From Streptomyces sp. NBC_01288 (GTDB taxonomy: Bacteria > Actinomycetota > Actinomycetes > Streptomycetales > Streptomycetaceae), in assembly GCF_035982055.1 (NCBI RefSeq), contig NZ_CP108427.1:9423001-9487000 (forward strand): a stretch of 64,000 bases of DNA, written 5' to 3'. Positions 8,265 through 16,359 of the stretch are shown one piece after another. Position numbers and translations under genes: made by a program. Numbering within the stretch: position 1 is the first letter of the stretch; each line of letters starts with the position of its first letter. The notes beneath the pieces are model-generated. The model was not told where the DNA came from. It saw only the letters and a list, made by a program, of their open reading frames with translations, and made no database searches.

Positions 8265-9432
8265 GGGGACAGGGGGCGAGGAGGCGGGCGCCAAGGACGC
8301 CGACGGCGTGGGCTCGGGCGACCGCCTCCCCATCGGCGGCGGCTCGGGCGGCGGCGACCGCCTTCGCGCGGGCCGCCCGACGGCCCTCCGCCCCCGCCGT
8401 CTCCTCGCCCGCCACCCCCTCGCCCGTTTCCTCCTCCGCCGTACCGCCACCGCCGCGCTGCTCGCCCTCGGCGTCACCCTGGTGACGTTCGTCCTCACCA
8501 ACCTGGTCCCGGGCGACCCGGCCGCCGCGAACCTCGGCCAGCGGGCGATCGGCGACCCGGCGATCGTCGCCCAGTTCCGCCACCACTACGGCCTCGACAA
8601 GCCACTGCCGGTCCAGTACGTCACCTACCTCGGCAACCTCCTCCACGGCGACCTCGGCGAGTCCCAGCAGAGCCACCAGTCCGTCCTCACCGACCTGTCG
8701 ACGGCCGTCCCCGCCACCCTCGAACTCGCCGGCGCCGCGATCGTGATCTCCCTGATCGTGGGCGTGGCGTTCGGCGTCGTCGCGGCACTGCGCCGGGACC
8801 GCCTCACCGACCAACTCCTGCGCGTGGTCAGCCTGTTGGGCGTCTCGGTACCGACCTTCTGGCTGGCACTGCTCGCCTTCTACGTCTTCTTCTACCGCCT
8901 CGGCTGGGCCCCGGGCAGCGGCCGCCTCGACCCCGGCATGACAGCCCCGCCACACGTCACCGGCCTCTACACGATCGACGCGGCACTCGCGGGCCAGTGG
9001 CCGGTGTTCTGGAGCGCGGTGGGCCATCTCGCCCTCCCCGCACTGGTGTTGACGGCCTACACGGTCGGCCTGCTCACCCGCTTCACCCGCTCGGCCGTCC
9101 TCGAAGTACTCAACCAGGACTACGTCCGAGCGGCCCGCGCCAAGGGACTCCCCGCCCGCACGGTCCTCTTCCAGTACATCCTCCGCGCGGCCCTCGTCCC
9201 CGTCATCACGGTCGCCGGACTGGCCTTCGGCGCCCTGCTCTCCGGTACCGTCCTGGTCGAGTCGATCTTCGCCTGGCCGGGCCTCGGCGCCTACGCCTAC
9301 CGCAGTGCGACCACCCTCGACCTCCCCGCCGTGATGGGCGTAGGCCTGGTCGTCGGCCTGGTGTACCTGACCGTCAACCTCGCCGTGGACGTCCTCTACG
9401 GCGTGATCGACCCGAGGGTGAGGGTCCAGTGA
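8239..9432 (+). CDS. Peptide ABC transporter permease, DppB type
   Basis: The core of the product (about 320 residues) is a classical DppB/OppB permease: the N-terminal membrane helix (ATAALLALGVTLVTFVLTNL), the conserved LVPGDPAAANLGQ segment, a periplasmic loop, then the EAA loop region (NQDYVRAARAKGLPARTVLF) and a C-terminal YGVIDPRVRV. The start is uncertain. The ATG at 8239 overlaps the upstream gene by 26 bases and gives a ~65-residue Gly/Arg-rich N-terminal tail unusual for the family; a GTG at 8308 is an alternative. The stop overlaps the GTG start of the next permease. Confidence 0.9.
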   Translation: MSPRWARSKGTGGEEAGAKDADGVGSGDRLPIGGGSGGGDRLRAGRPTALRPRRLLARHPLARFLLRRTATAALLALGVTLVTFVLTNLVPGDPAAANLGQRAIGDPAIVAQFRHHYGLDKPLPVQYVTYLGNLLHGDLGESQQSHQSVLTDLSTAVPATLELAGAAIVISLIVGVAFGVVAALRRDRLTDQLLRVVSLLGVSVPTFWLALLAFYVFFYRLGWAPGSGRLDPGMTAPPHVTGLYTIDAALAGQWPVFWSAVGHLALPALVLTAYTVGLLTRFTRSAVLEVLNQDYVRAARAKGLPARTVLFQYILRAALVPVITVAGLAFGALLSGTVLVESIFAWPGLGAYAYRSATTLDLPAVMGVGLVVGLVYLTVNLAVDVLYGVIDPRVRVQ

Positions 9433-10319
9433 AACGCAGTCATGAGGGTGCGGTGAAACGCGGTCTGCTACGACGGCTGCCGCCCGCCTGGCGCAGACCG
9501 CTCGCGGTGACGGGCGGTCTGGTCGCGCTGTTCTGGCTGGTCATCGTCCTCGCCGCCCCGCTGCTCGCCCCGCACGACCCGCTCGCGCAGAACCTGCCCC
9601 GGCTGGCCGCCCCCGGCGCCGGACACTGGTTCGGCACGGACGAGCTGGGCCGGGACGTCCTGAGCCGCGTGCTGTACGGCGCCCGGGTCTCCATCCCGCT
9701 CGCGCTCCTGCTGGTGGCCATGTCGCTGCTGGTCGGCGGAGTGCTCGGGGCCTGCGCCGGGTTCTTCGGGCGCTGGGTCGACGAGACCGTGATGCGGATC
9801 GCGGACCTGGTGTTCGCCTTCCCCACCGTCATCCTGGCGATGGTGGTCGCCGCCGCGCTCGGCGCCAGCCTGGAGAACGCGGTACTGGCCGTCCTGGTCG
9901 TCTCCTGGCCGTCGTACGCACGCGTCACCCGGGGCCTGGTCATGGGCCTGCGGAACCGTGAATTCGTGCTCAGCGGACGACTGTTGGGCTTCTCGGCCTG
10001 GCGTTCGCTGCGCGTCGACATCCTGCCCAACGTGCTCGGCCCGCTCCTCGTCCTGGCCACCCTGGACATCGGCACCGCGACGCTGCTGCTGTCCGGGCTG
10101 TCCTTCCTCGGGCTCGGCGCGAAACCGCCGACCGCGGAGTGGGGCGCGATGGTGGCGGACGGGACCCAGCAGTTCGACAAGTGGTGGATCGGGGTCTTCC
10201 CCGGCCTGGCGATCCTCACGGTCGTCCTCGCCTTCAACTTCCTCGGCGACACACTGCGGGACGCCCTCGACCCGGGTACCGCCCGCACGATCGGCGCGGA
10301 GAAGGAGCGTGTGGCATGA
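9429..10319 (+). CDS. Peptide ABC transporter permease, DppC type
   Basis: 296 residues, six predicted membrane segments. Family marks include the first helix followed by LAPHDPLAQN, HWFGTDELGRDVLSRVLYGA, the EAA loop (MGLRNREFVLSGRLLGFS) and the terminal LGDTLRDALDP. It pairs with the DppB-type permease to form the channel. The GTG at 9429 overlaps the previous stop (GTGA), giving translational coupling; a second GTG at 9453 is in frame. The stop overlaps the next ATG. Confidence 0.93.
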   Translation: MKRSHEGAVKRGLLRRLPPAWRRPLAVTGGLVALFWLVIVLAAPLLAPHDPLAQNLPRLAAPGAGHWFGTDELGRDVLSRVLYGARVSIPLALLLVAMSLLVGGVLGACAGFFGRWVDETVMRIADLVFAFPTVILAMVVAAALGASLENAVLAVLVVSWPSYARVTRGLVMGLRNREFVLSGRLLGFSAWRSLRVDILPNVLGPLLVLATLDIGTATLLLSGLSFLGLGAKPPTAEWGAMVADGTQQFDKWWIGVFPGLAILTVVLAFNFLGDTLRDALDPGTARTIGAEKERVA

Positions 10320-11110
10320 CCGACGGCGACACGGTCGACGTACTGAAGATCAGTGGTCTGACCCTCGACCTGGGCGGCGCCCGCATCCTCGGCGGTGTCG
10401 ACCTCGCGCTCCAACCCGGCCGTATCCACGGGCTCGCGGGGGAGAGCGGTTCGGGCAAGACCATGACCGGGTTGGCCGTGCTCGGCCTGCTGCCGCCGGG
10501 CGCCCGCACCGGCGGGCGGATCGAGTTCCAGGGCACCGACCTGCTGACCCTGCCGGCCCGCCAACTGGCCGCGCTGCGCGGGCAGTCGGTGAGCATGGTG
10601 TTCCAGGACCCGTCCACCAGCCTGCACCCCATGCTCAGCATCGGCCACCAGCTCACCGACCACCTGCGCCACCACCTGAAGCTGAACCGGAAGGCGGCGA
10701 AGGAGCGGGCCGCCGAACTGCTGACACAGGTCCGCATCCCCAACCCCCGTGAGGCGCTGGGTCGTTACCCGCACCAGTTCTCCGGCGGCATGCGCCAGCG
10801 CATCGCGATCGCCATCGCGCTGGCCTGCGAACCGAAGGTCCTGATCGCCGACGAGCCGACCACCGCGCTCGATGTGACCGTGCAGGCAGGTGTGTTGCGG
10901 CTGCTGCGCGGTCTCTGCGACGACCTCGGGCTCGCCGTCCTGCTGGTCACCCACGACCTGGGCGTGATGTCCGCGATCGCCGACGAGGTGAGCGTGATGC
11001 GCCACGGCCTGGTCGTCGAGACGGGTCCGCGCGGCCGGGTCCTCACCGACCCGCGACACGACTACACCCGCACGCTCTTGGACGCCCTCCCCGGAAGGAG
11101 CACCGTATGA
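10316..11110 (+). CDS. Peptide ABC transporter ATP-binding protein, DppD type
   Basis: 264 residues. Walker A is GESGSGKT (about residue 44), the Q-loop is MVFQDPSTSLHP, the signature is FSGGMRQR, Walker B is KVLIADEPTTALD, and the H-loop is LLVTHDLG. DppD proteins usually carry a C-terminal extension for iron-sulfur binding or oligopeptide transporter assembly; this one stops early, just after RHDYTRTLLDALPG, so it is on the short side. ATG at 10316 with GAAGGAG upstream; it overlaps the upstream stop by ATGA. Confidence 0.93.
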   Translation: MTDGDTVDVLKISGLTLDLGGARILGGVDLALQPGRIHGLAGESGSGKTMTGLAVLGLLPPGARTGGRIEFQGTDLLTLPARQLAALRGQSVSMVFQDPSTSLHPMLSIGHQLTDHLRHHLKLNRKAAKERAAELLTQVRIPNPREALGRYPHQFSGGMRQRIAIAIALACEPKVLIADEPTTALDVTVQAGVLRLLRGLCDDLGLAVLLVTHDLGVMSAIADEVSVMRHGLVVETGPRGRVLTDPRHDYTRTLLDALPGRSTV

Positions 11111-12084
11111 CGACCAGCCCGCCACCCCTTACGACCCCCCGCTCGACGGCCCCTCTCCTCTCGGTCGACGACCTCGTGGTCCAGTACCACCGGCCGGGCG
11201 CACCCCCTACCCGGGCCGTCGCCGGGGTCAGCCTCCAGGTGCGGGCCGGTGAAGTCGTGGGCCTGGTAGGGGAGTCGGGCTGCGGCAAGTCGACGCTGGC
11301 CCGCGCGGTCTGCGGCCTCACCGCACCGGCGGAAGGCCGGATCACCTACGACGGCACGCCGGTACGCCCGTTGCGGGTGCGCCGCCGCGAACAGGCCCTG
11401 ACCGGCGTCCAGATGGTCTTCCAGGACCCGTACGGCTCCCTCAACCCCCGGCGCCGGGTGGGCTCACAGATCGCCGACGGCATCCGTACGGCGGCCGGGC
11501 GGGGTGAGTCGGCGGCCGAACTCACCACCCCGGAGGACCTGTTGACCCGGGTCGGCCTGCCGGCGAGCGCCGCCGATCGCTACCCCCAGGAGTTCTCCGG
11601 CGGCCAACGCCAGCGCATCGCCATCGCCCGCGCCCTCGCCGCCCGACCCCGCCTGCTCGTCGGCGACGAACCGATCTCCGCGCTGGACGCTTCCGCTCAG
11701 CTCCAAGTGGCCACACTGATGCGGTCGTTGGCCGTCGAGTCGGGCGCGGGGTTGCTGTTCATCAGCCACGACCTGTCCGTCGTACGGCTCATCGCGGACC
11801 GGATCGCCGTGATGTACCTCGGGCGGATCGTGGAGACCGGTCCCACCGCCGAGGTGTGGGCGGACCCGCGACACCCTTACACCCGGGCGCTGTTGGCCGC
11901 CGTACCGAAGCCGGACGGGGCGGGAGTACTGCCCGCCGAACTCCCCGGCGACGTACCCGACCCCGCCGACCCGCCGAGCGGCTGCCGCTTCCATCCGCGT
12001 TGCCCGCTGGCCTTCGACGGGTGCGACCGGGAGGAGCCGGAGTTGATCGCGGGGGGTGTCGCGTGTCGGTTGTACGCGGCGTGA
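11107..12084 (+). CDS. Peptide ABC transporter ATP-binding protein, DppF type
   Basis: 325 residues. Walker A GESGCGKST, Q-loop MVFQDPYGSLNPR, signature FSGGQRQR, Walker B RLLVGDEPISALD, H-loop FISHDLS. The C-terminal oligopeptide-transporter domain is complete, with the usual cysteine pattern CRFHPRCPLAFDGCD. It should pair with the DppD-type ATPase. It overlaps the previous gene by ATGA and has GGAGcaccgt upstream. A 220-base gap with no clear terminator separates it from the peptidase gene that follows. Confidence 0.93.
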   Translation: MTTSPPPLTTPRSTAPLLSVDDLVVQYHRPGAPPTRAVAGVSLQVRAGEVVGLVGESGCGKSTLARAVCGLTAPAEGRITYDGTPVRPLRVRRREQALTGVQMVFQDPYGSLNPRRRVGSQIADGIRTAAGRGESAAELTTPEDLLTRVGLPASAADRYPQEFSGGQRQRIAIARALAARPRLLVGDEPISALDASAQLQVATLMRSLAVESGAGLLFISHDLSVVRLIADRIAVMYLGRIVETGPTAEVWADPRHPYTRALLAAVPKPDGAGVLPAELPGDVPDPADPPSGCRFHPRCPLAFDGCDREEPELIAGGVACRLYAA

Positions 12085-12305
12085 GTGGGGGTGGGGTGTC
12101 CTGATCCACCCCGGCAACGCCGGAAGCGTTTGATCACGGAGGCGCCCGTTGACGGTCGACCTACCGGGACGTGACCACCGCGCGCCCTGCCTGTCACCAG
12201 TGTGCGCAGAGCCCCCGCGTCAGCGGCGCCCCGCACTCCCGCACACGCGGAAACCCACGCATAGAACGCCGAACGGAACCTCACGCCGAACCCCACGGAG
12301 AACCC

Positions 12306-13469
12306 ATGCCCGCCACCCCACCGCCCGACGACGACCACCCCCACGATCCCACCGAGCCGCCCGCGGACCTGTACCCGGCCGACCGCCTCCGCCGCGTCCG
12401 GCAAGCCACGGCCCGAGCCGGTCTGGACGCCCTGCTGATCTCTCCCGGCGCGGACCTGCGTTACCTGACCGGATACGACGCCAAGCCCTTGGAACGGCTG
12501 ACCTGCCTGGTGCTGCCCGCCGACAGTGACCCCTTCCTCCTCGTGCCGGCCCTGGAGGAACTCGCCGCCAAGGCATCCCCGGCCGGTGACCTGGGCATCG
12601 AGATCACCGGTTGGGGTGAGACCGACGACCCCTACGCCCTCGTCGCGGCCCGGCTGCCTGCCCGTACCGCCCGCGTCGGCGTCGACAACCGCATGTGGGC
12701 GGAGAAGACCATCGCCTTCCGCACCCAACTGCCGGGCACCAGCCAGGAGTTGGCGGGGGGTGTGCTGAACGGGCTGCGGATGCGCAAGACCCCGCAGGAG
12801 GCGGCCGCCCTGCGCCGGGCCGGTGCGGCCATCGACCGGGTGCACGCACGCATGGGGGAGTGGCTGCGGGCGGGTCGTACCGAACGCGAGGTCGGCCGGG
12901 ACATCGCGGACGCGATCATCGCCGAGGGACACATCCGCGTCGACTTCGTCATCGTCGGCTCCGGCCCGAACAGCGCCAGCCCGCACCACGAACTCTCCGA
13001 CCGGACGATCCGCCCCGGCGACCCGGTGGTGGTCGACGTCGGCGGCACGACCCTGGACGGTTACTGCTCCGACTCCACCCGGGTGTACGCGGTGGGCGAG
13101 CCGCCCGCGGAGTTCCGCCGGCTCCACGACGTACTGCTCGGCGCCCAACGCGCCCAGACCGATGCCGTACGCCCGGGCATCACGGCCGGTCAACTCGACG
13201 CCGTAGGACGGGACATCATCACCGACGCCGGATACGGACCGCACTTCATCCACCGCACCGGACACGGCATCGGCCTGGAGAGCCACGAGGAGCCCTACAT
13301 CGTGACCGGCAACCCGCTCCCGCTCGCCCCGGGCATGGCCTTCTCCGTCGAACCCGGCATCTATCTGCCCGGCCGGTACGGAGCCCGGATCGAGGACATC
13401 GTGATCTGTACGGAGGAGGGCGGCGAGCGCCTCAACCGCACCCCCCGGGACCTGGTCGTCCTCCCGTGA
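12306..13469 (+). CDS. M24-family Xaa-Pro dipeptidase/aminopeptidase
   Basis: 387 residues. An N-terminal creatinase-like domain (YPADRLRRVRQATARAGLDA, GADLRYLTGYDA) precedes the pita-bread catalytic domain. The five metal ligands can be picked out: Asp in VVVDVGGT, Asp in YCSDSTRVY, His in HRTGHGIGLESHEEP, Glu in FSVEPGIY, and Glu in ARIEDIV. It cleaves X-Pro bonds and so complements the peptide importer just upstream, letting the cell use proline-containing peptides. Start at ATG 12306 with GGAG six bases before; longer in-frame extensions lack such a site. The stop overlaps the following GTG. Confidence 0.92.
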   Translation: MPATPPPDDDHPHDPTEPPADLYPADRLRRVRQATARAGLDALLISPGADLRYLTGYDAKPLERLTCLVLPADSDPFLLVPALEELAAKASPAGDLGIEITGWGETDDPYALVAARLPARTARVGVDNRMWAEKTIAFRTQLPGTSQELAGGVLNGLRMRKTPQEAAALRRAGAAIDRVHARMGEWLRAGRTEREVGRDIADAIIAEGHIRVDFVIVGSGPNSASPHHELSDRTIRPGDPVVVDVGGTTLDGYCSDSTRVYAVGEPPAEFRRLHDVLLGAQRAQTDAVRPGITAGQLDAVGRDIITDAGYGPHFIHRTGHGIGLESHEEPYIVTGNPLPLAPGMAFSVEPGIYLPGRYGARIEDIVICTEEGGERLNRTPRDLVVLP

Positions 13470-13813
13470 ACCGGAACGAACAGGAGGGGCGGGAGCGTCA
13501 CGCAGGGGGAACAGGAAGCGACGCGACGATCCACGGCAGGAACCTCGCCGCCGCACCCGCGCAACTACGCCTGACCGGCGAGGACTTGATCCTCCGCGAG
13601 TGGACCAGGAACGACCTCCCCGCCATGACGGAGCTGTTCGACGACCCCGAGATCGCGCACTGGACCCCGCCGGCCTCCCCGTTCGACGAGGCCGCCGCCC
13701 GCGCCGCGGTGGCCCGAGCCGCCGGCTGCCACCTCGTCGACGAACCGCCGATCGCCGCGATCGGCAAGGGACGGTCGCTCACCCTGCCAACGTGGGCGCA
13801 CGACCGCCCCTGA
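13466..13813 (+). pseudogene. Truncated GNAT acetyltransferase
   Basis: From the GTG at 13466 (overlapping the peptidase stop) the frame encodes about 115 residues. A RimJ/RimL-type GNAT N-terminus is visible: LRLTGEDLILREWTRNDLPA, then ELFDDPEIAHWTPPASPFDE. The acetyl-CoA-binding part (the Q/RxxGxG/A loop) that should follow is missing; the frame ends in an unrelated tail (PIAAIGKGRSLTLPTWAHDR). I see no continuation in other frames before the next gene at 13860. It is best read as a 3'-truncated gene. Confidence 0.65.
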
Positions 13814-13859
13814 CCCGGACCGCACCCCTTCCCACCAGACACTCACCCAAGGATCCGCC

Positions 13860-14366
13860 ATGCCCGCTCCACCGCCCCCTTCCGCCCGTCCCGCCGCCGA
13901 CCGCGGTGCCCGCCCGGGTGGCGCGCCCGCCGACCTGGCCGATGTGTGGACGGTGATCACGGGTATGTACGCGGGCTACACCGCGGGCGACCGTGACCGT
14001 ATCGACGCCTTCCTCGACCCGAAGGCCACCATCTGGGACTCGGCGACCCCCGGACTCATCAGTGGCAGAACGGAGTTGAACCGCGTCCGGGACGCCCGAC
14101 CCACGCCGGACGGCGGTCCCGCCGAGACCGGCCTCACGGCGTACGACCAAGTCGTCGACGTCTTCGGGGACTTGGCCGTGGCCCGCTACTGGCTGCGGGT
14201 CGACTTCCGTGCGGCCCCGTCGGAGTTGGCCCGCAACACCGCGGTCCTGCGACGCGCGCGTCCCGACGGCCGCTGGCTCGTCGTGCATCTGCACGAGGAC
14301 ATCCAGAGCGTCCCGGGGGAGAGGGCGGATCCCGACAGTGCGACAACGGCAACTCTGGGTCACTGA
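13860..14366 (+). CDS. NTF2-like (SnoaL/DUF4440-type) protein
   Basis: 168 residues. After a Pro/Ala-rich start comes an NTF2-like cone fold: a first helix with ITGMYAGYTAGDRDRIDAFL, a DPKATIWDSATPGLISGRTEL strand-helix unit, then VVDVFGDLAVARYWLRVDF and a closing strand RWLVVHLHEDIQSV. The conserved W-D and H-x-H-x-D residues suggest a SnoaL_3/DUF4440 relative, which may be an enzyme or a ligand-binding protein. It ends the peptide-transport operon; ATG at 13860 has AAGGA upstream. Its role there is unknown. Confidence 0.75.
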   Translation: MPAPPPPSARPAADRGARPGGAPADLADVWTVITGMYAGYTAGDRDRIDAFLDPKATIWDSATPGLISGRTELNRVRDARPTPDGGPAETGLTAYDQVVDVFGDLAVARYWLRVDFRAAPSELARNTAVLRRARPDGRWLVVHLHEDIQSVPGERADPDSATTATLGH

Positions 14367-14483
14367 CGTCGAGTTGGGAATAGTGGGACGGGTGAGGCAC
14401 GGGGGTCTGTTCCCTCTACTATGTCGGGGTCCGGTCCGGGCGTCGTCCGAGGACTGGTGTCGCACCCCCGCACCCACGCACCC

Positions 14484-14513
14484 CGGCTGGGCAACAGGGT
14501 TGGAGCCCAGCCG
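14484..14513. repeat. Hairpin in the leader of the kinase gene
   Basis: CGGCTGGGC (14484-14492) and GCCCAGCCG (14505-14513) form a perfect 9-bp stem with a 12-base loop. It lies between the end of the NTF2-like gene and the kinase start at 14571. It could be a weak terminator for the upstream operon or a structure in the kinase leader; no T tract follows. Confidence 0.5.
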
Positions 14514-14570
14514 AGTTGACCTCACGGTGGATCTGGTGACTGTCGGTTCCACCCAAGGAGGACATGTCCC

Positions 14571-16262
14571 GTGCTTTCGCTCGATGGCTCCGACCCGTCG
14601 CACATAGGTCGTTACCGTCTGGTCGGCAGACTCGGCGAGGGCGGGATGGGGAGGGTGTACCTCGCGCGTTCGCCGGGCGGCCGTCCCACCGCCGTCAAGG
14701 TGATCAACGACCACCTGCGCCATGACGAACACGCCCTCAGCCGGTTCCGCCGCGAGGTGGAGACCCTGGGCACCGTCCGCAGCGCGTACACGGCGTCGCT
14801 CATCGACGCGGAGCTGGACACACCGCCGTACTGGCTGGCCACCGAGTACGTGCCGGGGCCCACGCTGCACGCCGCGGTCGTCGCCAACGGGCCGCTCCCC
14901 GCCGATCTGGCCCGGGTCATGCTGGCCTCCCTGGCCGAGGGGCTGGACGCCATCCACGTGCGCGGTGTGTGGCATCGGGACCTCAAGCCGCACAACGTCA
15001 TCCTCTCCGCGACCGGCCCTCAGCTGATCGACTTCGGCATCGCCAGGACCACCGGCACGTCCAACCTCACCCAGGTCGGCGGGGCGATGGGCAGCCCCGG
15101 GTTCATCGCGCCGGAGACGATCACGGGCGGCGAGACCGGTCCCGGCGCGGACGTGTTCGCCCTCGGGGCCACGCTGGCGTTCGCCGTCACGGGCCGACCG
15201 CCTTACGGGGACGGGCCGTTCGCGGCCGTGTCCTACCGCTCGGTGCACGGCGAGATCGACCTCCGGGGCGTGGACCCGGGCGTCGCCGAGCTGATCGCCG
15301 CCTGCGCGCAGAGCGATCCCGCCCTGCGTCCCACCCCGCATCAGATCGTCGAACTCTGCCGGGCCGAGGCCGACCTCGTCCACCATCCGGCCTACCAACG
15401 GGCGCTCGCCGTGGGCTCGTTGACGGATCGGGAACGTGTCGCGACCGTCGCCGACAACGGGAGCGGTGGGTCGCCCATCGCCTCGGAGGCGATGACGGCC
15501 GTAGCCCCGCAGACAGCGGTCGCCATGGACAGCGGCGCGCGGGAAGCCCACGCGGCCACTCTCCTCGCGCCGAACCCGGGCCTGGACACCCCCACGCAGC
15601 CGCACGTGGCGGATATCTACGGCCCCTATCCGGTGGGAACCGGCCCGACTCCGCCCCCGGACGGCGGAGGCACCCGAGGTGAACCCGGGCGTCGCACGCT
15701 CTGGACCGCCATCGGCGCGGCCACGCTGGTCGTCGTCGCCGGCTCCGGGCTGCTCCTGTTCAACACCCTTGACGACAAGGGCGACAGCAAGAGCAAGGAC
15801 TCGTCGTCAGCCCATGTCACACCGTCCGCCAGCGCAGGCCGTGCCGCCCATGTGTCGGCCTCCCCGTCCGCGAGCGGAGCGACGGCGTCTCCTTCCGCCT
15901 CTGCTTCCGGCACAGGTGAGAGCAAGCTGCCCGACGCCGTGGTGGTGAAGTCCCCCTTCACGTTCGAGGTCGGGAAGTTCATCCAGACCGTACGCTCGAA
16001 ACTGATCATGCAGACGGACGGCAACCTTGTGCTCTACGACGCGTCCGGAACGGCGCACTGGGCGAGCCAGACCCAGGGCGCGGGGAACACGGCCACGTTC
16101 CAGGCGGATGGCAACCTCGTGGTCTACGACGCTGAGCACCAGGCGCTGTGGAGCAGCAAAACGCAAGGTGCCACCGGGGCCGTGCTCAAGGTCCTGGAGG
16201 ACGGCAACATGGTCATCGCGACGGACGCCGCGGTCGTCTGGCAGACCAATACCGCGAGTTGA
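14571..16262 (+). CDS. Membrane Ser/Thr protein kinase with extracellular bulb-type mannose-lectin domain
   Basis: 563 residues. The Hanks-type kinase domain covers roughly residues 13-270: glycine loop GEGGMGRVY, Lys in TAVKVI, HRDLKPHN with catalytic Asp near 136, IDFGIAR, APE in GFIAPE. A linker leads to one membrane helix (about 372-395, WTAIGAATLVVVAGSGLLLF). Outside, a Ser/Ala/Thr-rich stalk precedes a bulb-lectin domain with three repeats: QTDGNLVLYD, QADGNLVVYD and EDGNMVIA, the QxDxNxVxY mannose-binding type. PASTA repeats are absent. The likely role is sensing a surface glycan and phosphorylating cytoplasmic targets. GTG start at 14571 with AAGGAGG nine bases upstream. A LanC-like gene follows. 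Confidence 0.92.
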   Translation: MLSLDGSDPSHIGRYRLVGRLGEGGMGRVYLARSPGGRPTAVKVINDHLRHDEHALSRFRREVETLGTVRSAYTASLIDAELDTPPYWLATEYVPGPTLHAAVVANGPLPADLARVMLASLAEGLDAIHVRGVWHRDLKPHNVILSATGPQLIDFGIARTTGTSNLTQVGGAMGSPGFIAPETITGGETGPGADVFALGATLAFAVTGRPPYGDGPFAAVSYRSVHGEIDLRGVDPGVAELIAACAQSDPALRPTPHQIVELCRAEADLVHHPAYQRALAVGSLTDRERVATVADNGSGGSPIASEAMTAVAPQTAVAMDSGAREAHAATLLAPNPGLDTPTQPHVADIYGPYPVGTGPTPPPDGGGTRGEPGRRTLWTAIGAATLVVVAGSGLLLFNTLDDKGDSKSKDSSSAHVTPSASAGRAAHVSASPSASGATASPSASASGTGESKLPDAVVVKSPFTFEVGKFIQTVRSKLIMQTDGNLVLYDASGTAHWASQTQGAGNTATFQADGNLVVYDAEHQALWSSKTQGATGAVLKVLEDGNMVIATDAAVVWQTNTAS

Positions 16263-16359
16263 GGGCGGGGGCGCGAGGCCGACGGAGCGAACTCGGCCGA
16301 CGGATCAGCCGAGTCGGCGCCCTCTGGGCCGGTTCGGAAGATCATGCGAGAGTGGGCGC

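Noticed and set aside
16263..16359. Possible lanthipeptide precursor between the kinase and LanC-like genes
   Set aside because: The 97-base gap has no short ORF with a start, ribosome binding site and Ser/Thr/Cys-rich end.
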